Below, one piece after another: positions 55,692-64,000 of a stretch of DNA of 64,000 nt. The stretch covers positions 6,031,501 to 6,095,500 of the forward strand of contig NZ_CP089985.1 in assembly GCF_021390155.1 (NCBI RefSeq), read 5' to 3'. The stretch is from Pseudomonas sp. HN11 (lineage in GTDB: Bacteria > Pseudomonadota > Gammaproteobacteria > Pseudomonadales > Pseudomonadaceae). How positions within the stretch are numbered: the stretch's first letter is position 1; each line of letters begins with the position of its first letter. A program made the translations under genes and the position numbers. The notes beneath the pieces are model-generated. The model had not been told where the DNA came from and searched no databases. It saw only the letters and a program-made list of their open reading frames with translations.

Positions 55692-56984
55692 ATGACCGCC
55701 AGCGCCCGGCACACCACGTCCTATTACACCGCCAGCAGTGTCCTGCAGCCCGATTACCCGGTGTTGACGGGCGAGGTGACGGCGGATGTGTGCGTGGTCG
55801 GCGGTGGTTTCTCTGGGCTGAATACGGCACTGGAGCTGGCCGAACGGGGTTTCAGCGTGGTGTTGCTGGAAGCGCGCAAGATCGCCTGGGGTGCCAGCGG
55901 CCGCAACGGCGGCCAGCTGATTCGTGGTGTCGGCCACGGTCTGGACCAGTTCGCCAATGTGATCGGCAGCGATGGCGTGCGCCAGATGAAGCTGATGGGC
56001 CTGGAGGCCGTGGAGATCGTGCGTGAGCGCGTCGCACGCTTTCAGATTCCCTGCGACCTGACCTGGGGTTACTGCGACCTCGCCAACAAGCCCCGCGACT
56101 TGCAAGGCCTGGCCGAAGACGCCGAAGAGCTGCGCGGCCTGGGTTATCGCCACGAGGTACGCCTGCTGCAAGCCAACGAAATGAGCAGCGTGATCGGTTC
56201 AGACCGCTACGTGGGCGGCATGATCGACATGGGCTCCGGCCACCTGCACCCGCTGAACCTGGCCCTGGGTGAAGCCGCCGCCGCGCAGCAACTGGGCGTG
56301 CAGCTGTTCGAGCAGTCCGAAGTCACCCGCATCGACTACGGCCCCGAGGTCAACCTACACACCGCCCAGGGAAACGTGCGCGCCACGACCTTGGTCCTGG
56401 CGTGCAATGCCTACCTCAATGGCCTCAACCCGCACTTGAGCGGCAAAGTGTTGCCCGCCGGCAGCTACATCATTGCCACCGAACCATTGAGCGAAGCCCA
56501 GGCCGTCAACCTGTTGCCGCAGAACATGGCTGTGTGCGACCAGCGTGTCACGGTGGACTATTTCCGGCTGTCCGCCGACCGTCGCCTACTGTTTGGCGGC
56601 GCCTGTCACTATTCCGGTCGCGATCCCAAGGACATCGGCGCGTACATGCGTCCGAAAATGCTCCAGGTGTTCCCGCAATTGGCCGGTGTGAAAATCGATT
56701 ACCAATGGGGCGGCATGATCGGCATCGGCGCCAACCGCTTGCCGCAGATTGGCCGCCTGGCCGACCAAGCCAACGTGTATTACGCCCAGGCATACGCCGG
56801 CCATGGCCTCAACGCCACCCACCTGGCGGGCAAGCTGCTGGCCGAAGCCATCAGTGGCCAGCAACAGGGGCGCTTCGACCTGTTCGCCCGGGTGCCGCAT
56901 ATCACCTTCCCCGGCGGCAAGCATCTGCGCTCGCCGCTGCTGGCGTTGGGAATGCTCTGGCACCGCCTCAAAGAGTTGGTGTGA
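55692..56984 (+). CDS. FAD-dependent oxidoreductase (gamma-glutamylputrescine oxidase-like)
   Basis: A 430-residue DAO-family flavoenzyme resembling PuuB/PauB. The FAD motif is VCVVGGGFSGLNTALELAER (about 35-54), followed by the family signature KIAWGASGRNGGQLIRG. The late motif is QWGGMIGIGANRLPQIG, and AQAYAGHGLNATHLAGKL is near the end. It would oxidise gamma-glutamylated polyamines to aldehydes, feeding the aldehyde dehydrogenase at 61722. Substrate assignment is from family and context. Confidence 0.88.
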   Translation: MTASARHTTSYYTASSVLQPDYPVLTGEVTADVCVVGGGFSGLNTALELAERGFSVVLLEARKIAWGASGRNGGQLIRGVGHGLDQFANVIGSDGVRQMKLMGLEAVEIVRERVARFQIPCDLTWGYCDLANKPRDLQGLAEDAEELRGLGYRHEVRLLQANEMSSVIGSDRYVGGMIDMGSGHLHPLNLALGEAAAAQQLGVQLFEQSEVTRIDYGPEVNLHTAQGNVRATTLVLACNAYLNGLNPHLSGKVLPAGSYIIATEPLSEAQAVNLLPQNMAVCDQRVTVDYFRLSADRRLLFGGACHYSGRDPKDIGAYMRPKMLQVFPQLAGVKIDYQWGGMIGIGANRLPQIGRLADQANVYYAQAYAGHGLNATHLAGKLLAEAISGQQQGRFDLFARVPHITFPGGKHLRSPLLALGMLWHRLKELV

Positions 56985-56985
56985 T

Positions 56986-57210
56986 TCAGTCGCGCCAGAA
57001 GGGTTTCAACCCTTCCTGGCGCGCTTGTTCGGCGGTCAACCCAACATCCCGTAGTTGCTCGCAGGTCAGATGCAGCAACGCCTTGCGTGTGTGGCGGCGG
57101 TGCCAGAACAGATCCCAGCGACTGATATCCCGCGGCACCGTCGCACGCCCCTGCCCGGCTTCCAGTTCCTGACTGTGCAACGCCAGCCGCACATCGCTCA
57201 TGCCGTTCAT
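56986..57210 (-). CDS. DUF1127 domain protein
   Basis: A 74-residue protein with a C-terminal DUF1127 helix pair (HRRHTRKALLHLTCEQLRDV, then GLTAEQARQEGLKPFWRD). The start at 57210 follows GAGGGCAAGAAA. Short DUF1127 proteins bind RNA and affect phosphate, carbon or stress regulation in other proteobacteria; this one has a longer N-terminal arm. It is tail to tail with the oxidoreductase, with one base between the stops. Confidence 0.85.
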   Translation of the reverse strand: MNGMSDVRLALHSQELEAGQGRATVPRDISRWDLFWHRRHTRKALLHLTCEQLRDVGLTAEQARQEGLKPFWRD

Positions 57211-57376
57211 TTTCTTGCCCTCATTTGCAGTATTGCCTTGAGTGACAAGCATGGGCACAGAGCAAAAACCATTACAGATTCAACCCGTTTTTATTAAATC
57301 CATACAGATACTGCCTATGGGCGGCTGAATCCTGTATTTTCTGCCTATCTGCAATGGTTTCCCGGGAGCGAACGCC

Positions 57377-58801
57377 ATGACCCTGTACATGAACCTCGCC
57401 GAACTGCTGGGTACCCGCATCGAACAGGGCTTTTATCGCCCCGGAGACAGGCTGCCTTCAGTACGGGCCTTGAGTGTGGAACACGGGGTCAGCCTGAGCA
57501 CCGTGCAGCAGGCCTACCGCTTGCTGGAAGACAACGGCCTGGCGATGCCCAAGCCGAAATCCGGCTATTTCGTGCCGGTCGGTCGCGAGTTGCCGGCCCT
57601 GCCTGAAGTCGGCCGTCCGGCACAGCGGCCCGTGGAGATATCCCAGTGGGACCAGGTACTGGAGCTGATTCGCGCAGTACCGCGCAAAGATGTCATACAG
57701 ATGGGGCGCGGCATGCCGGATGTATTGTCGCCGACCATGAAGCCGCTGCTGCGCAGCCTTGCCCGCGTGAGCCGCCGCCAGGATCTGCCCGGCCTATATT
57801 ACGACAACATCCTCGGTTGTATGGAATTGCGCGAGCAAATCGCCCGTCTGTCATTGGATTCCGGCTGCCAGCTGACGGCCGAGGACATCGTGATCACCAC
57901 TGGCTGCCATGAGGCGCTGTCCGCCAGCATCCATGCGATCTGCGAGCCTGGTGACATCGTCGCGGTGGACTCGCCGAGCTTCCACGGCGCCATGCAGACC
58001 CTCAAGGGCCTGGGCATGAAAGCCCTGGAGATTCCCACCGACCCGATCACCGGCATCAGCCTCGAAGCCCTGGAACTGGCGCTGGAACAGTGGCCGATCA
58101 AGGTCATCCAGTTGACCCCCAACTGCAACAACCCCTTGGGTTACATCATGCCCGAGGCACGTAAAAAGGCACTGCTGACTCTGGCCCAGCGCTTTGACGT
58201 GGCAATCATCGAAGACGATGTGTACGGCGAGCTGGCCTTCAGCTACCCACGCCCGCGCACTATCAAGTCCTTCGACGAAGACGGCCGTGTATTGCTGTGC
58301 AGCTCATTCTCGAAAACCCTGGCGCCAGGTTTGCGCATCGGTTGGGTCGCGCCGGGCCGATACCTCGAACGGGTGCTGCACATGAAGTACATCAGCACCG
58401 GCTCCACAGCGACACAACCGCAGATCGCCATTGCAGAGTTTCTCAAAGGCGGCCACTTCGAACCGCATTTGCGGAGGATGCGCACCCAATACCAGCGCAA
58501 TCGCGATTTGATGATCGACTGGGTCAGCCGCTACTTCCCGGCAGGCACCCGCGCCAGCCGGCCTCAAGGCAGTTTCATGCTCTGGATCGAGCTGCCGGAA
58601 GGCTTCGATACACTCAAGCTCAACCGCACCCTGGTTGAACAAGGCGTACAGGTAGCTGTAGGCAGTATCTTTTCGGCGTCGGGCAAATACCGGAACTGCC
58701 TGCGCATGAACTACGCTGCCAAGCCAACCCCGCAGATTGAAGAAGCCGTGCGCAAGGTGGGTGCTGCCGCAATCAAGATGCTGGCCGAGGCCGGCGACTG
58801 A
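57377..58801 (+). CDS. MocR-type GntR regulator / PLP aminotransferase fold
   Basis: A 474-residue two-domain regulator. Residues 1-75 form a GntR winged helix (RLPSVRALSVEHGVSLSTVQ). Residues 100-470 are a fold-type I aminotransferase domain with the PLP lysine in LCSSFSKTLAPGLRIGW and the aspartate in AIIEDDVYGELAF. MocR proteins sense a PLP adduct and regulate neighbouring genes. It is divergent from the DUF1127 gene and co-directional with the PLD gene. Confidence 0.92.
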   Translation: MTLYMNLAELLGTRIEQGFYRPGDRLPSVRALSVEHGVSLSTVQQAYRLLEDNGLAMPKPKSGYFVPVGRELPALPEVGRPAQRPVEISQWDQVLELIRAVPRKDVIQMGRGMPDVLSPTMKPLLRSLARVSRRQDLPGLYYDNILGCMELREQIARLSLDSGCQLTAEDIVITTGCHEALSASIHAICEPGDIVAVDSPSFHGAMQTLKGLGMKALEIPTDPITGISLEALELALEQWPIKVIQLTPNCNNPLGYIMPEARKKALLTLAQRFDVAIIEDDVYGELAFSYPRPRTIKSFDEDGRVLLCSSFSKTLAPGLRIGWVAPGRYLERVLHMKYISTGSTATQPQIAIAEFLKGGHFEPHLRRMRTQYQRNRDLMIDWVSRYFPAGTRASRPQGSFMLWIELPEGFDTLKLNRTLVEQGVQVAVGSIFSASGKYRNCLRMNYAAKPTPQIEEAVRKVGAAAIKMLAEAGD

Positions 58802-58863
58802 CCTTTCGCGGGAATTTGCCGTCATATGCCGACAACCGCCCTGATCTGGAAGCAACTCCCTTG

Positions 58864-60432
58864 ATGATCCAACGGCTATTACCGTTTTTCCTGTTGGGAG
58901 CCCTGACCCTGGGCGGCTGCGCCACAGTGAGCACACCGCGCATCCCCAGCGACGCCCTGCCCGCCGCGCAATCGTCGTTCGGCCGCTCGATCCAGGCACA
59001 GGCGGCGCCTTATCAAGGCCGCTCCGGCTTTCGCCTGCTGCCAAACAGCAGTGAAGCTTTCATGGCCCGCGCCGAGCTGATCCGTAACGCCCAGACCAGC
59101 CTCGACCTGCAGTACTACATCGTGCACGACGGCATCAGCACGCGCATGCTGGTGGACGAACTGCTCAAGGCTGCCGACCGTGGCGTGCGCGTGCGCATCC
59201 TGCTGGATGACACCACCAGCGACGGCCTCGACCAGATCATCGCCACCCTCGCCACCCATCCCAAGATCGAGATCCGCCTGTTCAACCCCCTGCACCTGGG
59301 GCGCAGCACGGGCGTCACGCGGGCCATGGGCCGTCTGTTCAACCTGTCGCTGCAACATCGGCGCATGCACAACAAGCTTTGGCTGGCGGACAACAGTGTG
59401 GCCATCGTCGGCGGACGCAACCTGGGGGATGAGTATTTCGACGCCGAGCCCAACCTGAACTTTACCGACATCGACATGCTTAGCGTGGGGCCAGTCGCCG
59501 AGCAGCTGGGTCACAGTTTCGATCAGTATTGGAACAGCGCCCTGAGCAAGCCCATCGATGACTTCGTCTCCAATACGCCCTCCAAAGGCGACCTCGCCGC
59601 CGCGCGCGTGCGCCTGGAAACGTCGCTGGCCGAATCGCGCCAGCAGAACCATGCGCTGTACAACCGCTTGCGCACCTACCAGACCCAACCGCGCATGGAC
59701 ACCTGGCGCCGCGAGCTGATCTGGGCCTGGAACCAGGCGCTGTGGGACGCGCCGAGCAAAGTGCTGGCCAAGGCCGACCCGGATCCTCGGTTGTTGCTCA
59801 CCACGCAACTGGCGCCGGAGTTAGAGGGTGTCAATCACGAGTTGATGATGATCTCAGCGTACTTCGTGCCAGGGCAACCTGGGCTGGTGTACCTGACCGG
59901 ACGTGCCGATGCGGGTGTGTCCGTCAGTCTGCTGACCAATTCACTGGAAGCCACGGACGTGCCTGCCGTACACGGTGGTTATGCACCTTATCGCAAGGCG
60001 TTGCTGGAGCATGGCGTGAAGCTCTACGAATTGCGTCGCCAACCCGGTGACCCCAGCGCCGGCAGCGGCCCGCACCTGTTCCGGCGCGGCACCTTCCGCG
60101 GCTCGGACTCCAGCTTGCACAGCAAAGCGATGATCTTTGATCGGGAGAAATCGTTTATCGGCTCATTCAACTTCGACCCTCGTTCGGTGCTGTGGAACAC
60201 CGAAGTGGGTGTGCTGGTGGACAGCCCTGAATTGGCCGAACACGTACGCAACCTGGCGCTGCAAGGCATGGCGCCGCCCTTGAGCTATGAGGCGAAACTG
60301 CAGGATGGCCAAGTGGTGTGGGTGACCGAAGATAACGGCCAACTGCACACCCTGACCCGCGAGCCAGGCAGTTGGTGGCGAAGGTTCAATGCCTGGTTCG
60401 CTACCAGCGTTGGCCTGGAGCGCATGCTCTAG
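58864..60432 (+). CDS. Phospholipase D family lipoprotein
   Basis: A 522-residue protein beginning with a lipoprotein signal (LLPFFLLGALTLGGCATV; lipobox Cys near residue 19). Two PLD active-site motifs are present: HNKLWLADNSVAIVGGRN and HSKAMIFDREKSFIGSFN (HxKx4D), as in cardiolipin-synthase-like and YmdC-type enzymes. It probably acts in the periplasm, anchored to a membrane, on phospholipids. It converges with the MFS gene, overlapping its stop by 4 bases. Confidence 0.93.
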   Translation: MIQRLLPFFLLGALTLGGCATVSTPRIPSDALPAAQSSFGRSIQAQAAPYQGRSGFRLLPNSSEAFMARAELIRNAQTSLDLQYYIVHDGISTRMLVDELLKAADRGVRVRILLDDTTSDGLDQIIATLATHPKIEIRLFNPLHLGRSTGVTRAMGRLFNLSLQHRRMHNKLWLADNSVAIVGGRNLGDEYFDAEPNLNFTDIDMLSVGPVAEQLGHSFDQYWNSALSKPIDDFVSNTPSKGDLAAARVRLETSLAESRQQNHALYNRLRTYQTQPRMDTWRRELIWAWNQALWDAPSKVLAKADPDPRLLLTTQLAPELEGVNHELMMISAYFVPGQPGLVYLTGRADAGVSVSLLTNSLEATDVPAVHGGYAPYRKALLEHGVKLYELRRQPGDPSAGSGPHLFRRGTFRGSDSSLHSKAMIFDREKSFIGSFNFDPRSVLWNTEVGVLVDSPELAEHVRNLALQGMAPPLSYEAKLQDGQVVWVTEDNGQLHTLTREPGSWWRRFNAWFATSVGLERML

Positions 60433-61577
60433 GCCGGTTGCGCCGCCCCGAATGCTCCCTGGCGCAGCAACAACAGCACCAAGCCCAACGCACCGGCCGC
60501 CATCAGCAACGGCAATGCATGCCCGCTGATCCACTGGCTGCCCGCACCTGCCACCAGCGGGCCGACCAGGCAACCGATCCCCCACAGTTGCGCAACATGG
60601 GCATTGGCGCGCACCAGCGCATCGTCGCGATAACGCTCGCCGATCAGGATCAGTGACAGGGTAAACAAGCCACCCGCACTCGCACCGAACACGACCCATA
60701 CCGGCCAGATCAGCGGCGTATGCATCAACAACGGAATGGCCAGGCTTGACGCCAGCAACAGCACGGCACATACCAGAAACAACGTGCGCCGCGGCAGGTA
60801 GTCGGCCAGTGCGCCGATGGGCAACTGCAGCAGCGCATCGCCGACCACCACGGTGCTGACCATGGCCAGGGCAATTTCGGCAGTGAAGCCTTGTTGCAGG
60901 CAATACACCGGCAACAACGTCAGAATCATCGCCTCGAAGGCAGCGAACAAGGCCACCGCCCAGGCAATCGCGGGCAGGCTCAGGCAGAAGCGCCACAGTT
61001 GCGCAAAGGTCACGCTGAAGGACTCGGCGGTGGGCGCGCCAGAACGGCCCAGCAACAGGAATGGCGCCACTACCAACAAGCCCACGCCGACCCAGAAGCC
61101 GTAATCATGGTCGGTGCCGATCAAGCCCAGCAGCAACGGGCCCGACAGCTGGCTCAAGGCATAACTGCAGCCATACAACGCCACCAGCCGACCGCGCCAC
61201 TGCTCCACTACCAATTGGTTGATCCAGCTTTCGCCCAGGATAAACACGATAGTCAGGATCACCCCGATCATCAGCCTCAGCATCAGCCAGACCGGATAGC
61301 TGGGCAGGATCGCCAGCAAGCCGATAGACACCGCGCCCGCCCACAGGCACAGGCGCATCAGGTTGGCGGTGCCCAGCCAAGAGGCCATGCGACTGGAGAC
61401 CTTCGCACCGAGCAGCACACCAAAAGCAGGCATCGCCGCCATCACGCCGATGGCGAAACTGCCATAGCCCCAACTTTCGAGGCGCAGGGACACCAGCGGC
61501 ATGCTGACGCCCAAGGCCAAACCGACGCTGAGCACCGAAGCCAGGACGGCAAAATAAGTCGCCCAACGCATTTCCAC
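60429..61577 (-). CDS. MFS transporter (YcaD-like)
   Basis: A 382-residue major-facilitator protein with about twelve membrane helices; an in-frame ATG at 61571 is an equally good start. The N-terminal YFAVLASVLSVGLALGVSMP and GYGSFAIGVMAAMPAFGVLL, and the mid-protein LYGCSYALSQLSGPLLLGLI, match the small YcaD/UMF2 branch. Substrate unknown. Confidence 0.9.
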   Translation of the reverse strand: MEMRWATYFAVLASVLSVGLALGVSMPLVSLRLESWGYGSFAIGVMAAMPAFGVLLGAKVSSRMASWLGTANLMRLCLWAGAVSIGLLAILPSYPVWLMLRLMIGVILTIVFILGESWINQLVVEQWRGRLVALYGCSYALSQLSGPLLLGLIGTDHDYGFWVGVGLLVVAPFLLLGRSGAPTAESFSVTFAQLWRFCLSLPAIAWAVALFAAFEAMILTLLPVYCLQQGFTAEIALAMVSTVVVGDALLQLPIGALADYLPRRTLFLVCAVLLLASSLAIPLLMHTPLIWPVWVVFGASAGGLFTLSLILIGERYRDDALVRANAHVAQLWGIGCLVGPLVAGAGSQWISGHALPLLMAAGALGLVLLLLRQGAFGAAQPA

Positions 61578-61611
61578 GCTCCTGTGGATAAATTTTTTTG
61601 ATCACACAAAA

Positions 61612-61706
61612 CAGTGCGGGAGCGGACTTGCTCACGAAAGCGGCGTATCAGTCAATGCATGCGTGACTGTCATACCGCATTCGCGAGCAAGCCCGCTCCC
61701 ACATTT
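61612..61706. repeat. REP-type inverted repeat pair
   Basis: The arms GTGCGGGAGCGGACTTGCT and GCAAGCCCGCTCCCACATTT flank about 50 bases between the aldehyde dehydrogenase and MFS genes. The left arm is diverged from the copies at 3433 and 48355. Confidence 0.83.
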
Positions 61707-61721
61707 GGCCTGCGGTGTTGC

Positions 61722-63215
61722 TTAGAGCTTGATCCAGGTCGCCTTCAGCTCGGTGTACTTGTCGAACGCATGCAGCGACTTGTCGCGACCGTTGCCCGAC
61801 TGCTTGAAGCCACCGAATGGCGCGGTCATGTCGCCGCCGTCGTATTGGTTGACCCACACACTACCGGCGCGCAGGGCTTTGGCGGTCAGGTGCGCCTTGG
61901 AGATATCCGCCGTCCACACCGCCGCGGCCAGGCCGTATTGGGTGTCGTTGGCGATGGCGATCGCTTCCTCGGCGCTGTCGAAGGTGATCACTGACAGGAC
62001 CGGGCCAAAGATCTCTTCCTGGGCGATCTTCATCGCATTGGTCACACCGTCGAAAATCGTCGGCTCGACGTAAGTACCACCGGTTTCTTCCAGCGTGCGC
62101 TTGCCACCGGCAACCAACTTGGCGCCATCGGCATGGCCGGCTTCGATGTACGAGAGCACGGTGTTCATTTGCTGAGTATCTACCAGCGCGCCCACGTTGG
62201 TGGCCGGGTCCAGTGGATTACCTGGCTTCCAGCCCTTGAGGGCCTCGATCACCAGCGGCAGGAATTTGTCCTTGATGGAGCGCTCCACCAGCAGACGCGA
62301 ACCCGCGGTGCAGACTTCGCCCTGGTTGAAGGCAATGGCGCCAGCGGCGGACTCGGCGGCGGCTTGCAGGTCCGGCGCATCGGCAAACACGATGTTCGGG
62401 CTCTTGCCGCCAGCTTCCAGCCACACGCGCTTCATGTTCGATTCGCCGGAGCGGATCAACAGTTGCTTGGCGATCTTGGTGGAACCGGTGAACACCAGGG
62501 TATCGACGTCCATGTGCAGCGCCAGCGCGTTGCCGACGGTGTGACCGTAGCCCGGCAGTACGTTGAAAACGCCTTTTGGAATGCCGGCCTCAACGGCCAA
62601 GGCGGCGATACGGATGGCGGTCAGTGGGGACTTTTCAGACGGTTTGAGGATCACCGAGTTACCGGTGGACAGCGCCGGGCCGAGTTTCCAGCAAGCCATC
62701 ATCAGAGGGAAGTTCCACGGCACGATGGCGCCGACAACACCGACCGGCTCACGCGTCACCAGACCCAACTGGTCATGCGGGGTAGCCGCGACTTCGTCGT
62801 AGATCTTGTCGATCGCTTCGCCGCTCCAGCTCAGGGCATTCGCCGCGCCGGGTACGTCGATGTTCAGGGAGTCGCTGATAGGCTTGCCCATGTCCAGGGT
62901 TTCGAGCAGCGCCAGCTCTTCGGCATTGGCCTTGAGCAATGCGGCGAAACGGAGCATGGCGGATTTGCGTTTGGCCGGCGCCAGGCGCGACCACACACCG
63001 GAATTGAAGGTGGCACGCGCGTTTTCGACGGCGCGCTGAGCATCGGCGGCGTCGCAGCTCGCAACGGTTGCCAGCAGGCGGCCATCGACCGGGCTGATGC
63101 ATTCGAAGGTATCACCGGAAACAGCGGCAGTGTACTCGCCATTGATGTAGGCACGGCCTTCGATCTTCAGATCCTTGGCGCGTTGTTCCCAGTCGGCACG
63201 GGTCAGGGTGGTCAT
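61722..63215 (-). CDS. Aldehyde dehydrogenase (polyamine/aminoaldehyde type)
   Basis: A 497-residue NAD(P)-dependent aldehyde dehydrogenase. The catalytic cysteine is in FNQGEVCTAGSRLL and the general base Glu in RVWLEAGGKSPNIV. The coenzyme motif FTGSTKIAKQ is present, as is PWNFPLMMACWKLGPAL. It is most like PuuC/PauC/KauB, which oxidise gamma-glutamyl-aminobutyraldehyde and related aldehydes. The local pauR-like and PuuB-like genes support polyamine use. Confidence 0.93.
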   Translation of the reverse strand: MTTLTRADWEQRAKDLKIEGRAYINGEYTAAVSGDTFECISPVDGRLLATVASCDAADAQRAVENARATFNSGVWSRLAPAKRKSAMLRFAALLKANAEELALLETLDMGKPISDSLNIDVPGAANALSWSGEAIDKIYDEVAATPHDQLGLVTREPVGVVGAIVPWNFPLMMACWKLGPALSTGNSVILKPSEKSPLTAIRIAALAVEAGIPKGVFNVLPGYGHTVGNALALHMDVDTLVFTGSTKIAKQLLIRSGESNMKRVWLEAGGKSPNIVFADAPDLQAAAESAAGAIAFNQGEVCTAGSRLLVERSIKDKFLPLVIEALKGWKPGNPLDPATNVGALVDTQQMNTVLSYIEAGHADGAKLVAGGKRTLEETGGTYVEPTIFDGVTNAMKIAQEEIFGPVLSVITFDSAEEAIAIANDTQYGLAAAVWTADISKAHLTAKALRAGSVWVNQYDGGDMTAPFGGFKQSGNGRDKSLHAFDKYTELKATWIKL

Positions 63216-63444
63216 GCGAGTGTCCTCCTCTTATTGAATACAAGGGCCAGGGGATGTCCCACGGCAGCCTTAAAGAATTCTTGCCCGCCAGCCAATGGTT
63301 CGGCGCAAGGCAGCTGCCACCCTAAACCAGCGGCTGGGGATGTTTCAATATATTTGACATAACGCCAGTAAACGCCCTTGCGATGTTCATTTTAATAAAC
63401 ATAGACTTTGGGCTCTCCAACCGCAGGCCAGACGGGACACGCAC

Positions 63445-63807
63445 ATGAGCATCCAGGATATCGTCGACTTCAGCCAAGCCAAGACCGCCGCCGAGCGCTA
63501 CCGCCCTGCCGCCGAAAAGATCCTCAAGGGTGACCCCGAGCAGACGATCTACAACCACTACAACAGCCCGTGTGGACAGATGAGCGCTGGAGTCTGGGAA
63601 GGTGAAGTCGGGCACTGGAAGGTCAACTACACCGAGCATGAGTACTGCGAGATTGTGCAGGGTGTTTCAGTACTGCGTGATGCCGATGGCAACGCCAAGA
63701 CCCTGCGCGCTGGCGACCGTTTTGTGATCCCCGCCGGGTTCAGCGGGACCTGGGAAGTGCTGGAACCGTGCCGCAAGATCTACGTGGTGTTTGAGCAGAA
63801 AGCCTGA
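63445..63807 (+). CDS. Cupin domain protein
   Basis: A 120-residue single-domain cupin of the (S)-ureidoglycine aminohydrolase-like DUF861 type. The first motif region is VNYTEHEYCEIVQGVSVLRD and the second GDRFVIPAGFSGTWEVLEP. Divergent from the aldehyde dehydrogenase, as in P. aeruginosa, where a cupin gene accompanies kauB. Function unknown, possibly linked to polyamine catabolism. Confidence 0.9.
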   Translation: MSIQDIVDFSQAKTAAERYRPAAEKILKGDPEQTIYNHYNSPCGQMSAGVWEGEVGHWKVNYTEHEYCEIVQGVSVLRDADGNAKTLRAGDRFVIPAGFSGTWEVLEPCRKIYVVFEQKA

Positions 63808-63820
63808 CCGGCAGATCGTA

Positions 63821-64000
63821 TGTCTAGTCCTGAAATAGGTTTACACCTGTTTCAGTCTCAAAACGCTCGATGCACCGCATCGGGCGTTTTGTATTTCAGG
63901 GACATGTGTGGCCTTTCCCCGTTGTAGATCAGCACCGACTCACCCACCATCTTCACTGCATCCGCCAGATTTTTAGGGCGATACAGCAGAAACTCGGTCT
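63821..64000 (-). mobile_element. IS3-type element, transposase C-terminus and end (partial)
   Basis: On the minus strand, 64000-63858 encodes the C-terminus of an IS3-like OrfB transposase (RPKNLADAVKMVGESVLIYN and GERPHMSLKYKTPDAVHRAF). The IYNxxRPHxSL and KTPDxVH motifs are characteristic. A likely element end, TGTCTAGTCCTGAAATAGG, starts at 63821. The rest continues beyond the window. Confidence 0.85.

Overview
The window is a piece of a Pseudomonas chromosome, most likely from the P. fluorescens group. The evidence is the GC-rich core, the gene order lysA-dapF-DUF484-xerC-HAD, sutA-yjbQ-amtB-glnK-ubiK-comM, and rep-xpt ... pauR-dadX-ridA-dadA-lrp ... aldehyde dehydrogenase, and REP-type repeats carrying the GGGCTTGCTCGC core. 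As I recall it, this order matches the P. aeruginosa region around PA5277-PA5313 with small rearrangements.

Layout. (1) 1-8055 is core: lysine/cell-wall precursor synthesis, XerC, the stationary-phase transcription factor SutA, the ammonium sensing/uptake pair glnK-amtB, ubiK and the first 282 codons of comM. (2) 8056-36860 is a 28.8 kb Tn7-like transposon that splits comM. It starts TGTCGG, ends CCTACA, is flanked by the 5-bp duplication GTGGA (8051-8055 and 36861-36865), and has short repeated TnsB-site-like motifs at both ends. Joining 7210-8055 to 36866-37516 restores a 498-codon comM in frame. (3) 36866-64000 is core again: comM 3' end, a TetR-controlled transporter-like protein, a chemoreceptor, LysR and MATE genes, a GGDEF/EAL protein, rep, xpt, a CoA-transferase, cytochrome c5, and a D-alanine/polyamine catabolism block. 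An IS3-type transposase fragment begins at the right edge.

Inside the transposon there are three zones. The left arm (8.06-15.9 kb) is a degraded collection of small accessory genes, an integrase pseudogene, and genes with frameshifts or stops. The central module (15.9-23.7 kb) holds the transposition genes in Tn7 order tnsA-tnsB(tniA)-tnsC(tniB)-tniQ on the minus strand, then a cysteine-rich zinc-ribbon protein broken by a frameshift, with a tnsE-like gene converging on it. The right arm (23.8-36.3 kb) looks like an anti-phage defence cargo: a TcmP / Gp37-Gp68 (three-Cys motif) / TcmP cluster; a SIR2-like protein divergent from an anti-phage dCTP deaminase of AvcD type, with a hairpin-rich leader that may be an AvcI-like RNA; and an OLD-nuclease plus UvrD-helicase pair of Gabija type. 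Near the right end lie a second, truncated tnsE-like start and a truncated IS21 istB.

How it fits together: a site-specific Tn7-family element has used comM as its safe harbour and brings several probable phage-defence modules. The host loses ComM, a branch-migration helicase for natural transformation. The least characterised and most interesting parts are the two-TcmP/one-Gp37-Gp68 cluster with its operator-like palindrome, the structured leader of the dCTP deaminase, and the signs that the element is a fusion of two related transposons.
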